Source: a virus
Length of the DNA: 22,420 nt
Strand: one strand, 5' to 3'
Virus record (IMG/VR): IMGVR_UViG_3300010389_001464
Coordinates: 1 to 22,420 of that record
Both the position numbers and the translations under genes were made by a program. This document shows positions 4,764-12,842 of the stretch, piece after piece. A model generated the notes under the pieces. That model had not been told where the DNA came from, did not search any database, and saw nothing but the letters and a program-made list of their open reading frames with translations. Each line of letters begins with the position of its first letter. Positions within the stretch are counted from its first letter, which is position 1.

Positions 4764-5404
4764 GGTCTCCCCCATTGTGGATATCTGTGATGCTTTAAGA
4801 AAGTGTAATCCACATTTACCTTTTCAATATCAGAATAACTGTTCCTCTGCCAAGTTAAATGGGGAATTATTACATATGCATTAATCTCTCTATGGGATTC
4901 TGCATAGTGAACATCACAAGGTTTTGTTATATTAATTAGACTATCAATAAATCTATCATATACAGTATGTTTAAATCCAACAGAGTGTGCAGCAAGAGTG
5001 TACTCACACTTGAAGATATGCTCAGACACCTGTTGGAGATTCATACCATGGAAGTGTTGCCCTCCAAGGTACAACATATCCCAGTCTGCTGGAACTTCTG
5101 ATACAACCTCAGAAAATCTAGTCTGTAGATTACTGTCAAATTGAATATCATCTTCCAGCAAAAGAAAATTATCTAAGTTTAATTGCTTTGCATATTTAAT
5201 TGCAAAGAACTGAGACAGTGCACAACCAACTGCACCTTCTTTTATTTCTGGTGGAAAGTCAAGATTCATCTTTGCACCTTCAATACCAGGAATTCTTTCA
5301 ACACTCAAAGAATGTTTTGCAAATTCTTCAGAGGCTTCTTGCCATCTGTCTGGTCTTGAGTCTAGGTTGATACAAAAGATTCTACTAAAATAATCATTGA
5401 GCAT
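4760..5404 (-). CDS. GT25-family glycosyltransferase (LPS type)
   Basis: A 214-residue GT25-like enzyme: IFCINLDSRPDRWQEASE (9-26), EGAVGCALSQFFAIKYA (56-72) and LLLEDDIQFD (81-90) with the acidic EDD that binds the metal and sugar nucleotide. The start at 5404 is supported by GGAGGT seven bases upstream and by the TAATG overlap with the fucosyltransferase stop; a start at 5419 would lie before that ribosome site. It shares the same domain layout as the following gene but only the motifs are clearly alike, so the pair looks like an old duplication or two separate gains. It probably adds one sugar to the glycan built by this operon. Confidence 0.85.
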   Translation of the reverse strand: MLNDYFSRIFCINLDSRPDRWQEASEEFAKHSLSVERIPGIEGAKMNLDFPPEIKEGAVGCALSQFFAIKYAKQLNLDNFLLLEDDIQFDSNLQTRFSEVVSEVPADWDMLYLGGQHFHGMNLQQVSEHIFKCEYTLAAHSVGFKHTVYDRFIDSLINITKPCDVHYAESHREINAYVIIPHLTWQRNSYSDIEKVNVDYTFLKHHRYPQWGRP

Positions 5405-6204
5405 TAGATTACCTCCCATCCATCAAGATAAAGATCTGTTGTGTCATGGTCAGGTAAAGAAGATCCAAACCAAATCTTTGGTGCAATCACCTGCTGACTC
5501 TTAGCTAACCATGCACCCCACCAAGAGAATGAAGAATTTGCTATAACATGATGAGTGCACATGGACATGAAGCACATATCATATTCAGCTGGATTTCCTT
5601 CAGAGATAAAGAATCTATCTGGATCAAATATGCTTTGCATTTTACACCACTTAGGATCATCTGAAAATATAATCACAGGAACATTTGGAAGTTTCTTCAA
5701 TGCCTCCACATAATACTCAATAGGTGGAACTGGATGAAAAGATTGCAGATGCAAATAGTCACCTCTCCTAATATGCAGAGAGATGACTTCTTTTGATTGG
5801 ACTTCCTTCTCTAAAAATTCTTGACAAAAATCTACAATATAATCAGCAAAGGTAAAATCTTTTCTGATATCATCTTCAATATGTTTGAAGTATTTCTCAG
5901 ACTGAAAGTATCCATACAGATCTACATTGTCTTCACAAGTATTGAAAATACTTTCATCAAAATGATATCCAGATTCCTGGAGCATTTTGTTTGGCATAAG
6001 ACCTTTATTATATTTGTCTAAGTCAAATGCATCATAGATACTAGTCTTTGAATTTTTTACATTAGGATCACTAACTCCAAATACATCTTCTGAGGGAATA
6101 CAAAAATCAAATCCTCTATTAGCAGCAATACCTCTTAAAGAAGCATACTGAAACATTTGATTGCCAAGTCTTCCCAGATTTCCTAGTTGATTAAAAGAGA
6201 TCAT
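5404..6204 (-). CDS. alpha-1,2-fucosyltransferase, GT11 family
   Basis: A 266-residue enzyme that transfers L-fucose from GDP-fucose to a sugar acceptor, usually a galactose 2-OH. All three GT11 motifs are seen: GRLGNQMFQYA (11-21), SLHIRRGDYL (142-151) with the H-x-R-R-x-D that binds GDP-fucose, and ANSSFSWWGAWLA (222-234). Its length matches bacterial GT11 enzymes. GDP-fucose is supplied by gmd and the GDP-fucose synthase at the head of the same operon. It overlaps the GT10-like gene by four bases (ATGA). The linkage type is inferred from the family. I am sure of the family and less sure of the acceptor. Confidence 0.92.
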   Translation of the reverse strand: MISFNQLGNLGRLGNQMFQYASLRGIAANRGFDFCIPSEDVFGVSDPNVKNSKTSIYDAFDLDKYNKGLMPNKMLQESGYHFDESIFNTCEDNVDLYGYFQSEKYFKHIEDDIRKDFTFADYIVDFCQEFLEKEVQSKEVISLHIRRGDYLHLQSFHPVPPIEYYVEALKKLPNVPVIIFSDDPKWCKMQSIFDPDRFFISEGNPAEYDMCFMSMCTHHVIANSSFSWWGAWLAKSQQVIAPKIWFGSSLPDHDTTDLYLDGWEVI

Positions 6205-7004
6205 TGCAGGTAATTAGTATAGATAAAATCTTCAAGAACTTCAATCTGTTTTACTCTTTCCAGATTATCTTTGATTGCATCCATTTTACTCTCATAGATT
6301 TCATCAGAGATTTCAAACTCATCAGTCAATTCAATAATACCATCTTTGTTGAAATGATCTGCAATGTCAGGAGATCCCAGATAAACAGGGATAGTACCAG
6401 TAGCAAAACAATCAAGAATCTTCTCTGTGTAATATGATTCATAAACTCCATTCTCAATGACTACAGAGAACATGTAATCACATAGACCTTCTTCCTTAGT
6501 AGCAATCTCATTAAAACCTCTACCATAAAGATCTACCTGATCACCAATCTTTTCCACCCACTGAAGTCTATTCTTCTGACCTTCAGTGAATGCTTTGTTT
6601 GATGAGATCATAGAGATCATCTTAGTCTTCTCATAGATCTTTGGTTCATTAATCCAAAATCCTTGAGCAGGAACCCACTTAAACCTAGAGTCCAAAGCAA
6701 GTAGATCTTTGTCATGAGTAAAGATGTACTTAAACACCTTGAAGTATTCTTCTAGATTGGATTTAATTTCTTCTGTAATGCCAGGGACAACAAACTTAGA
6801 TTCAAGCAACCATCCATACTTAACACCATCAACACCATCAGTAAATGCTTGATTGATGTTTTGGTCAACATATACAGTTTCATCTGCAGACAGATCAAAT
6901 GCCCACTCTACAAACTTAGACTCTTTGCCATGAACAGAATATCCTTTGTTGCCACCAGTAAGATGGGTAAAAGAATTTCCAACTAGATTAATCTTGTACT
7001 TCAT
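6201..7004 (-). CDS. GT10-like fucosyltransferase
   Basis: A 267-residue protein whose C-terminal half carries the alpha-1,3/1,4-fucosyltransferase signature: YMFSVVIEN (177-185), then YYTEKILDCFATGTIPVYLG (191-210), matching F-x-I-x-x-E-N...Y-x-T-E-K-I-x-D-A-F-x-x-G-T-I-P-V-Y of family GT10. The conserved glutamate, lysine and aspartate of the GDP-fucose site are present. There is no signal peptide. It overlaps the preceding gene by 17 bases and the GT11 gene by four. Together with GT11 it gives the phage two unrelated fucosyltransferases, so two fucosyl linkages in one glycan are possible. Related GT10-fold enzymes can use other nucleotide sugars, which tempers the substrate call. Confidence 0.85.
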   Translation of the reverse strand: MKYKINLVGNSFTHLTGGNKGYSVHGKESKFVEWAFDLSADETVYVDQNINQAFTDGVDGVKYGWLLESKFVVPGITEEIKSNLEEYFKVFKYIFTHDKDLLALDSRFKWVPAQGFWINEPKIYEKTKMISMISSNKAFTEGQKNRLQWVEKIGDQVDLYGRGFNEIATKEEGLCDYMFSVVIENGVYESYYTEKILDCFATGTIPVYLGSPDIADHFNKDGIIELTDEFEISDEIYESKMDAIKDNLERVKQIEVLEDFIYTNYLQ

Positions 7005-7845
7005 AATTGATGTAGTTTTTGTCCTTTAAGTTTTTTATTTTGCTTTCAAAGAAAGGGTACATAATCCACTGTGGAGATTTTACCACAATGTCTGGTGTAA
7101 TTTCAAGTGCTGTCCTAAATTTTATTGGACCTTCATATTGATCCATTGCTGCTCCCCAACGAATACCAGGAATTCCTTTCCCCCACTTCTTAATGAATAC
7201 TGACATAGAAGTTTCATGGAACTTCATAGATGTCAAATGATGAATATCATTCCTAACAAATCCAGAATGTTTTTCAATCTCAACAAAATTAAAATCTATT
7301 TTGTTATGAACTCTATGGTGAAGAGGATCATTAACAGAACTAGATTCTCTATTGTAGATCATTTGTCTTAGGAAATAATCACAATCTTGCCAACCTATGT
7401 TGCAGTATCTCTCATCCCAAAGACCAACAGATTTAATTGCATCTACAGTATAACTATGAAATGCATCACCACATCCAGCAGAAATAAAACTATAAGTTTT
7501 ATGATACTCAACTAATGTATCAATGATGTCTTCATTATATTCAACATCATTCTGAGAAAGAATAACAATATCAGAGTCAGGATTATCAACATCTCTGAAT
7601 CCATCTATTAAACACTCATTCCAGTTTCTAGCAAGATGACCAGTGGAAAAGGTTGGTCTTGTATTATTGTTTACTACTTTCACAGAGAGGTTGATATCTT
7701 CTAGCAAGACAGAAACATCTTTGTAGTTATTAACTACTGTGATTTCGTAATCATAATTTTTAATTCCACTTTTCTCAAATGACTTTAGAGTTTTATTCAA
7801 CTCCAAATCATTATCATAAGTTACAAAGTAAACTTTAATTTTCAT
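6988..7845 (-). CDS. glycosyltransferase, GT2-like (GT-A fold)
   Basis: A 285-residue cytoplasmic enzyme with a GT-A start (KVYFVTYDND, EITVVNN), a central LARNWNECLIDG and ILSQNDVEYNED (95-106), where the acidic NDVE region should hold the metal. GLWDERYCNIGWQDCDYFLR lies further on, like the catalytic G-x-x-(D/E)-D of GT2 enzymes. ATG 7845 is chosen because it overlaps the previous stop as ATGA; the in-frame codon at 7854 is TTG. It has no transmembrane segment, so it is not a polymerising synthase. The donor sugar is unknown. Confidence 0.75.
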   Translation of the reverse strand: MKIKVYFVTYDNDLELNKTLKSFEKSGIKNYDYEITVVNNYKDVSVLLEDINLSVKVVNNNTRPTFSTGHLARNWNECLIDGFRDVDNPDSDIVILSQNDVEYNEDIIDTLVEYHKTYSFISAGCGDAFHSYTVDAIKSVGLWDERYCNIGWQDCDYFLRQMIYNRESSSVNDPLHHRVHNKIDFNFVEIEKHSGFVRNDIHHLTSMKFHETSMSVFIKKWGKGIPGIRWGAAMDQYEGPIKFRTALEITPDIVVKSPQWIMYPFFESKIKNLKDKNYINYEVQD

Positions 7846-8570
7846 AGGATGCAAATAGCAGTGTCTTGAACCATATTGTCATGATAATATTCATCATTCC
7901 ATTCTTCAAAGTCCCACTTAACTAGATCAAGTTCTTCATAGAACTGTCTAACTTCCTTGAGTCTGATGTCCCAAACATTATCAATTACAATCAGAGTATC
8001 CTTGTCTGCAACAGACATAGCAACTTCAAAGTCTCTCTTCACCCCTTCATAAGAGTGATCTCCATCAACAAAGATGAGGTCATATCTTCCACCAAAATCT
8101 TTTGATGCTTCCTTTAGAATTGCAATGTTCTTCTCACTAATTTCATCATTAGTATAGTCAACAAAATCACTAAAGGGAAGATCTACTTTATACTTCCAAT
8201 CATCATAATCAGAGTGATGAGGATACCAGTATCTTGCATTGATTCTATCTGAGTGTGGTCTATATGCAATCTGACCATCATAACCACCTTTCCTAATATC
8301 AAAGGAATCAATTACACCATAACCATCTTCACCATACAGTTCATCCATTGCCTCTGCCATGGCATTAGAACTTTCATAGTGCCATGACCCAATTTCAAGA
8401 ACAGTCTTTGCTTCTACCATCTTTACCAGAGTGGCAAGACAATTTCTACAGTGAGTTGAAGCACCTTCATACTTAAACCCTTGGAGGATTCCATTCTCAG
8501 GTCCTTTGTCCACATAATAATTCTTGAACTCATTCTTGATGAATTCAACTTTATTATCATATCCTTTCAT
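7842..8570 (-). CDS. SAM-dependent methyltransferase (Methyltransf_24-like)
   Basis: A 242-residue class I methyltransferase. Motif I, TVLEIGSWHYESSNAM (about 56-71), binds S-adenosylmethionine. RYDLIFVDGDHSYEGVKRDF contains the acidic residues and histidine usual in the cephalosporin-hydroxylase/FkbM-like sugar methyltransferases, followed by TLIVIDNVWD. Such enzymes often O-methylate sugars in surface glycans. ATG 8570 shares a base with the preceding TGA stop (TGATG); the codon before it, TTG at 8573, is less likely. Its place between an SGNH-type protein and a glycosyltransferase supports a glycan-modifying role. The methylated position is unknown. Confidence 0.78.
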   Translation of the reverse strand: MKGYDNKVEFIKNEFKNYYVDKGPENGILQGFKYEGASTHCRNCLATLVKMVEAKTVLEIGSWHYESSNAMAEAMDELYGEDGYGVIDSFDIRKGGYDGQIAYRPHSDRINARYWYPHHSDYDDWKYKVDLPFSDFVDYTNDEISEKNIAILKEASKDFGGRYDLIFVDGDHSYEGVKRDFEVAMSVADKDTLIVIDNVWDIRLKEVRQFYEELDLVKWDFEEWNDEYYHDNMVQDTAICIL

Positions 8571-9214
8571 CAAATTAATCCTCTCTTTTCAAACTCTTCT
8601 AAAATTGTTGGCATTGCTCTTTGAGAAAGATGCATGTGAGATCCTTCCCAATCATCAAGGAAGTCTGGTAAAGTTGTCATATCATCATTAACCATCTTAT
8701 AGAAGATTGAAGCAAACTCAAATCCTTCTCTAACACATGCTAGATGTAGAGCAGTGTTGAATGCAAAGGTGACCCAGTTTCTCTCTTGCTCAGTGCCAAA
8801 AGATGGTCCACCAGTATACTCTTTAGTTGCAGACCAAGAAGCAATAGGACCCCAAATAATAATCTTGACCCCATACTTTTTGTAGTAACTAATTGCATTA
8901 ATATACCTATTGACACATTCTACCACAAGGTCATTGACAGGTTTATCCTGCATCTTTGCCTGTTTGATTAAATGTGCTCTGATGTCAACCTCACCAAAGC
9001 AGAACATCAACTTGTCATCAACACCAAGTTCAATAGAATCAATTAGAGATTCAATGATTGGTTGTTTGTTTGCAATTTGATATGCTGTTGCTGGTCCAAT
9101 TCTATAACTTTTAAATTGGGGAAGAGTATTTGCTGCTGGTTCCGGCCAACATGGTTGCATTGCCTCCTCACCACTAAAGACTGCTGAGTGACTATCACCA
9201 ATACAATGAATCAT
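8570..9214 (-). CDS. SGNH-type hydrolase or acyltransferase-like protein
   Basis: A 214-residue protein that starts with the SGNH block I motif (MIHCIGDSHSAVFSG; Ser8 would be the nucleophile). It has FGEVDIRAH near residue 73 and ends with SHMHLSQRAMP, where a histidine in a D/S-x-x-H-like setting could complete the catalytic pair. SGNH proteins remove or transfer acetyl groups on sugars or hydrolyse esters. In a polysaccharide operon an O-acetyl esterase or O-acetyltransferase domain is plausible. There is no signal peptide, so it acts in the cytoplasm. It overlaps its upstream neighbour by four bases and the methyltransferase by one. The fold call is motif-based and moderate. Confidence 0.65.
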   Translation of the reverse strand: MIHCIGDSHSAVFSGEEAMQPCWPEPAANTLPQFKSYRIGPATAYQIANKQPIIESLIDSIELGVDDKLMFCFGEVDIRAHLIKQAKMQDKPVNDLVVECVNRYINAISYYKKYGVKIIIWGPIASWSATKEYTGGPSFGTEQERNWVTFAFNTALHLACVREGFEFASIFYKMVNDDMTTLPDFLDDWEGSHMHLSQRAMPTILEEFEKRGLI

Positions 9215-10170
9215 TTTAACTTACCAAGAATACTGTCTACAAAATCTACTTCATAAGTGTACCCATCTTCCATACCTATGTTCCAAATATTCTTGTTACC
9301 ATAGATTGTATTGTAGATGGTATGGATACCAAAACCATTCTCAACATACAAGAAATTTTTATTATATTTTTCTCTATAGAGATTCATTTGAATCTCATCA
9401 AAAGAATCATATGATCCCATACTTAATAGTTTATGCCAGTCTTCTGTCTTAATGATAAAAGTACTGGTAGTATAATATGGTTCTGTAAACTTCTTAATGC
9501 TGTATTTGTGCTTTGCAACTAGTCTATCAAGATGCTCTACAATGTAGTCATTCAATAGCACCTGTGCATCTGCACAAATTCTTATAGGGTGAATTCCCTT
9601 TAAGTATGTATCTAACTTAGATACCCCCTCAAAAAATAATGGTGAACTCCAAAAATAAGCATCAATTGTATGTTTATTCAATGAAGTATAATCTGCCCCC
9701 CACAATCCATTCGGCATTTCTTGATCAAGATAACAATTATAAATTGATTTTCTAACTTTTACATCTGTTATAAAGGATTCAACAAATCTATCTGTATGAG
9801 GAATGCCATTAGACAGCATAGGAGTGAGGACAAAGTTATCTTCTTCATCCAATACATCTATGTTTTCAATTATATAATCCCAAACATGATTTGGGATAAA
9901 GCAATCTTCATCTAGCTTAACTGCATACTTGTCTGACTGAAGACATACATTAACTTTCTGCATGTAGTTCAGTTCAACATCAGGGAACTGATAGATCTGA
10001 TGATTAATTCCTTCTAGGTTAGAAGACCAATCATATTCTTTTGTTGCTAGGATATTGAGAAAGATTTTTTCTTTATTCTCTGGTTTAATTTTATTCAGAA
10101 AGTAAGAAGTAATTTCCCAGTATTTCCAAAAGTCCCTTCTATTGTGAGACAGATAGTTAATGGTAATCAT
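9211..10170 (-). CDS. putative glycosyltransferase (GT-A-like), 319 aa
   Basis: A 319-residue protein starting MITINYLSHNRRDFWKYWEI, a GT-A-like opening. KYAVKLDEDCFIPNHVW (81-97) holds a D-x-D (D87, D89) suited to a metal and nucleotide sugar. NGLWGADY and FEGVSKLDTYLKG follow, then an acidic C-terminus. It has no membrane segment. It is similar in style to the family 2 enzymes around it but is not assignable to a numbered family by eye. It overlaps the methyltransferase upstream by four bases and the SGNH gene downstream by four. Donor and acceptor unknown. Confidence 0.6.
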   Translation of the reverse strand: MITINYLSHNRRDFWKYWEITSYFLNKIKPENKEKIFLNILATKEYDWSSNLEGINHQIYQFPDVELNYMQKVNVCLQSDKYAVKLDEDCFIPNHVWDYIIENIDVLDEEDNFVLTPMLSNGIPHTDRFVESFITDVKVRKSIYNCYLDQEMPNGLWGADYTSLNKHTIDAYFWSSPLFFEGVSKLDTYLKGIHPIRICADAQVLLNDYIVEHLDRLVAKHKYSIKKFTEPYYTTSTFIIKTEDWHKLLSMGSYDSFDEIQMNLYREKYNKNFLYVENGFGIHTIYNTIYGNKNIWNIGMEDGYTYEVDFVDSILGKLK

Positions 10171-10850
10171 TGAAGTTTAGACAGATTGACAATATTCAAC
10201 TCATCCTGTTTAAAGGATAATACTCTTTTGAATCCACAGTAATCAAAAAGTTCTTCTACTAATTCTATATCAAAAGTGTGATGATGTACAACCCTTGTTC
10301 TCTCATTGATATCACACAGTTCATAGAACTTAGGATGTCCACCATAACTCCAATCATGGAGTTCTTTTTGCTCTTCAATGTGAGTCTTATCATCCTCACC
10401 AATGTTGGTATTATAATCTTCTATCAAATGTTCTAGTGTTGTCAGTGGTCTCTTTCTATCAAAGCAATATTGATAGTCTGGAATAATAGTAAGAATATAA
10501 CCACCCTCTTTAAGAATATACTTTTCCCACAACTTTAAAGTTTTGATTGGATTAGCAAAATGTTCTATGGCATGTGAAGTAAGAACAAAATCATACTTCT
10601 TTAATTGCTTCAGTTGATCTTCATTAGTGCAATCTACATCATACTGCCTACCAAGATTTCCACCATAGATGTAGTTTGGATCAAAAGACGTTTGAAAGTG
10701 ATTGTCCTTAATGATGTTTCCACCATCAAGGTTCACATAAGGATAGAGGTGCATACCATAATGAGGTTTATCAAACAACTCAGTGGGACCACCAAATTCT
10801 ATTCCAGTCTTCTTCCTTAATGCTCTTACTACTTTTTCAAAGGTTGACAT
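10167..10850 (-). CDS. SAM-dependent methyltransferase-like protein
   Basis: A 227-residue protein with the C-terminal half of a class I methyltransferase: YDFVLTSHAIEHFANPIKTL (motif post I and II, the H-x-I-E-H signature of Methyltransf_11-type enzymes), then LWEKYILKEGGYILTIIPDY (motif III). The glycine-rich motif I is weak, perhaps IEFGGPTELF near residue 17-26, so SAM binding is probable rather than certain. HHHTFDIELVEELFDYCGF near the end is typical of sugar or glycan methyltransferases in polysaccharide loci. It overlaps the upstream gene by 22 bases. Confidence 0.7.
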   Translation of the reverse strand: MSTFEKVVRALRKKTGIEFGGPTELFDKPHYGMHLYPYVNLDGGNIIKDNHFQTSFDPNYIYGGNLGRQYDVDCTNEDQLKQLKKYDFVLTSHAIEHFANPIKTLKLWEKYILKEGGYILTIIPDYQYCFDRKRPLTTLEHLIEDYNTNIGEDDKTHIEEQKELHDWSYGGHPKFYELCDINERTRVVHHHTFDIELVEELFDYCGFKRVLSFKQDELNIVNLSKLQ

Positions 10851-11698
10851 AGTACATTGATATCATAGGGTAATTGTTTTGCTATTCCATACTTCTTTGC
10901 TAAAGGTAAAGAAGGATAGTAAATTAAGTTATTAAATGGTTCAATATCTATAAAAGTATTTTGCTTTCCAATGTGTGGATAAGGAGAGATTATATCTTCT
11001 TCTAAAATAGATTCCTTGGGCAATCTAGTTAGGTAGTAATAAAAAATATCAAGATCTTGATATTTTCCAGAAGGATGTAACTCTGGATTATATTTTAATT
11101 CTAGCAACTGAGTTATGTGATATGGTTCTGTTGCATCATATCCAAGATTAATTTTATTTCCAACTTGAACTCCAACATATCCTGCTGCTGTACATTGATC
11201 ACCTATCTTCATCTCACCATCATGATCATCCTCAAATTGCCAATCAATCTTTTTAAGAACTTCTGACTTAGCAAACCAGAATGGTGCTCTTATATGACTC
11301 TCATGTGGGTATCTCTTGTGCCCATTAAAGATTTGACTTGCACCAAATCCAATCATTGGATGAGAATCTAAAGTATCAACAATATCCTTTAACCAATTGT
11401 CTCTCTTGAGAATTACATCATCTGATATGAAGACAAAGTAATCATAGTCATCTTGATACTTGTAGAAGTAATGCCTATAAGCACCAAATGCTCTGTGTGG
11501 AATATCTCTACCATTCACAATTTTATTATGAATGATCATTCTACCAAACTTATTTTCTAGGTTTGTTGGAACTCCAAGGTAGTCTCTATGAATGATAATC
11601 AAATCATGCTCATACCCTGCCCAACAATTAAAATAAGATGGCCAAAACAAGTCTCCCTGCTTTGCACCACCTAGCATTATGACAGCAACTTTTTTCAT
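10829..11698 (-). CDS. putative glycosyltransferase, 289 aa
   Basis: A 289-residue protein with KVAVIMLGGAKQGDLFWPSY at the N-terminus and DYDYFVFISDDVILKRDNWL (84-103), where D93-D94 could take the place of the D-x-D metal site. HRAFGAYRHYFYKYQDDYD before it is a helix pattern often seen ahead of that site in GT2-like enzymes. The protein is soluble. It starts with an ATGA overlap with the preceding gene. I base the call on the acidic motif and context; the family number and substrate are open. Phage and cyanobacterial polysaccharide clusters often hold such divergent enzymes. Confidence 0.62.
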   Translation of the reverse strand: MKKVAVIMLGGAKQGDLFWPSYFNCWAGYEHDLIIIHRDYLGVPTNLENKFGRMIIHNKIVNGRDIPHRAFGAYRHYFYKYQDDYDYFVFISDDVILKRDNWLKDIVDTLDSHPMIGFGASQIFNGHKRYPHESHIRAPFWFAKSEVLKKIDWQFEDDHDGEMKIGDQCTAAGYVGVQVGNKINLGYDATEPYHITQLLELKYNPELHPSGKYQDLDIFYYYLTRLPKESILEEDIISPYPHIGKQNTFIDIEPFNNLIYYPSLPLAKKYGIAKQLPYDINVLCQPLKK

Positions 11699-12381
11699 TG
11701 TACCATCCTAAGTTTTTGAATAGTTTCTTCTCCAGCAACATTGAATGCAGGATCTTTAAACTTCAATGACTTTACAGTTGAATAAGGATTCATAGAAAAG
11801 TCATACTTATATCTAACTCTCTTTGACCACTCAACATCTTCACCCTGGCAGTGAAGTAGATTATCATCTAAAGGATGATCTTCCATAACCTGCTTCTTAG
11901 CAACCCAATAAGTTCCAGAAATATATTGATACTTAGAAAGATGAGTCATGTCATATGGAATCAAACATTCTCTATTTGGAAGAACAATTGAATCCATGAA
12001 GTTATCATTATGAGGCCAAATAACCCAATCCCTAAACCTAGAATAATCTGGATTAACAAATTTGTTCATGCAGATTTTAAAGTCATCTCCAAACTTTAGA
12101 AATCCTTCATACCAGTCATCCTCAAAGACAACATAGTCATGAGTATAAACTACATTTTCATACCTGGCATTTATTGTAACAATATTTTTCTTTCTAGTAA
12201 TCCACCCAGGTCTAATACTTTCATCAAATGGAATGATGAAAGTATTTTTTCTAGATACCTGACTATTACCAACTATAAGGATTTGATACTCTGGAATATT
12301 CTGTCTTTCAATACTGTCAATTACAAGATTGAGAGATTCATCTGAAGTCCCAGCAGTTATAATTCCAAAGGTAAACTTCAT
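11695..12381 (-). CDS. glycosyltransferase, GT2-like
   Basis: A 228-residue GT-A enzyme: FTFGIITAGTSDESLNLVID at the start, WITRKKNIVTINARYENVV (60-78), YVVFEDDWYEGF (84-94) with an acidic EDD metal site, YWVAKKQVMEDHPLDD, and GEDVEWSKRVR (180-190), the G-E-D-x-E-W catalytic motif of many family 2 transferases. This is one of the clearer GT2-like members of the operon. The enzyme is cytoplasmic and without membrane helices. It overlaps both neighbours by four bases. Which sugar it transfers cannot be read from the sequence. Confidence 0.78.
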   Translation of the reverse strand: MKFTFGIITAGTSDESLNLVIDSIERQNIPEYQILIVGNSQVSRKNTFIIPFDESIRPGWITRKKNIVTINARYENVVYTHDYVVFEDDWYEGFLKFGDDFKICMNKFVNPDYSRFRDWVIWPHNDNFMDSIVLPNRECLIPYDMTHLSKYQYISGTYWVAKKQVMEDHPLDDNLLHCQGEDVEWSKRVRYKYDFSMNPYSTVKSLKFKDPAFNVAGEETIQKLRMVQ

Positions 12382-12842
12382 TTCAGAAATCCAACATAGT
12401 CACTACAAATACCATAGCAGTCATATGCTCTCAAGTCAACAAATTCATCAAGATTCTTATGCCATTCTGGCATCACTATAACAGATCTATTTGTATATGT
12501 TTTGCCTGGATATGTCCAAATCTTATTTTGACTTGTCAAAGTAAAATCATCTTCTTGGTGCCAAAAATAATTAAATCCACTAGTACCAAAAGAAAACTGT
12601 TGGAGTGCCTCAATGTTCTTACAATGAATCCAAAGATGCTCTCTTATAGATCCTAACCAGTACCAAGTGACTGGGTACATTGGTTCATCATGCCCAAGGT
12701 ACAATTTTTCATCTGCCACACTTAACCTAACATCAATCTCCACATCAAAACCTGCTTCAATTGCCTGCAGGATATACTCTGGATTATTTTCCTTTGATGG
12801 ATCTGGTCCATTAATGTTCCCTCTATGGGCAATGAGCTTCAT
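12378..12842 (-). CDS. glycerophosphodiester phosphodiesterase-like protein (GDPD)
   Basis: A 154-residue protein with the GDPD active-site pattern: IAHRGNI (H6-R7), KENNPEYILQAIEAGFDVEIDVRLS (E18-N19; E35-x-D37) and YLGHDEP (H51). It is shorter than the usual 230-300-residue glycerophosphodiesterases, but all N-terminal catalytic residues are present. It may cleave a phosphodiester in a glycan precursor or nucleotide-linked intermediate rather than phospholipid breakdown products. The start at 12842 has GGAG seven bases upstream and a TAATG overlap with the HAD/nucleotidyltransferase gene. The longer frame from 12905 lies inside that gene. Tight coupling to a nucleotidyltransferase suggests a shared pathway. 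Confidence 0.75.
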   Translation of the reverse strand: MKLIAHRGNINGPDPSKENNPEYILQAIEAGFDVEIDVRLSVADEKLYLGHDEPMYPVTWYWLGSIREHLWIHCKNIEALQQFSFGTSGFNYFWHQEDDFTLTSQNKIWTYPGKTYTNRSVIVMPEWHKNLDEFVDLRAYDCYGICSDYVGFLK

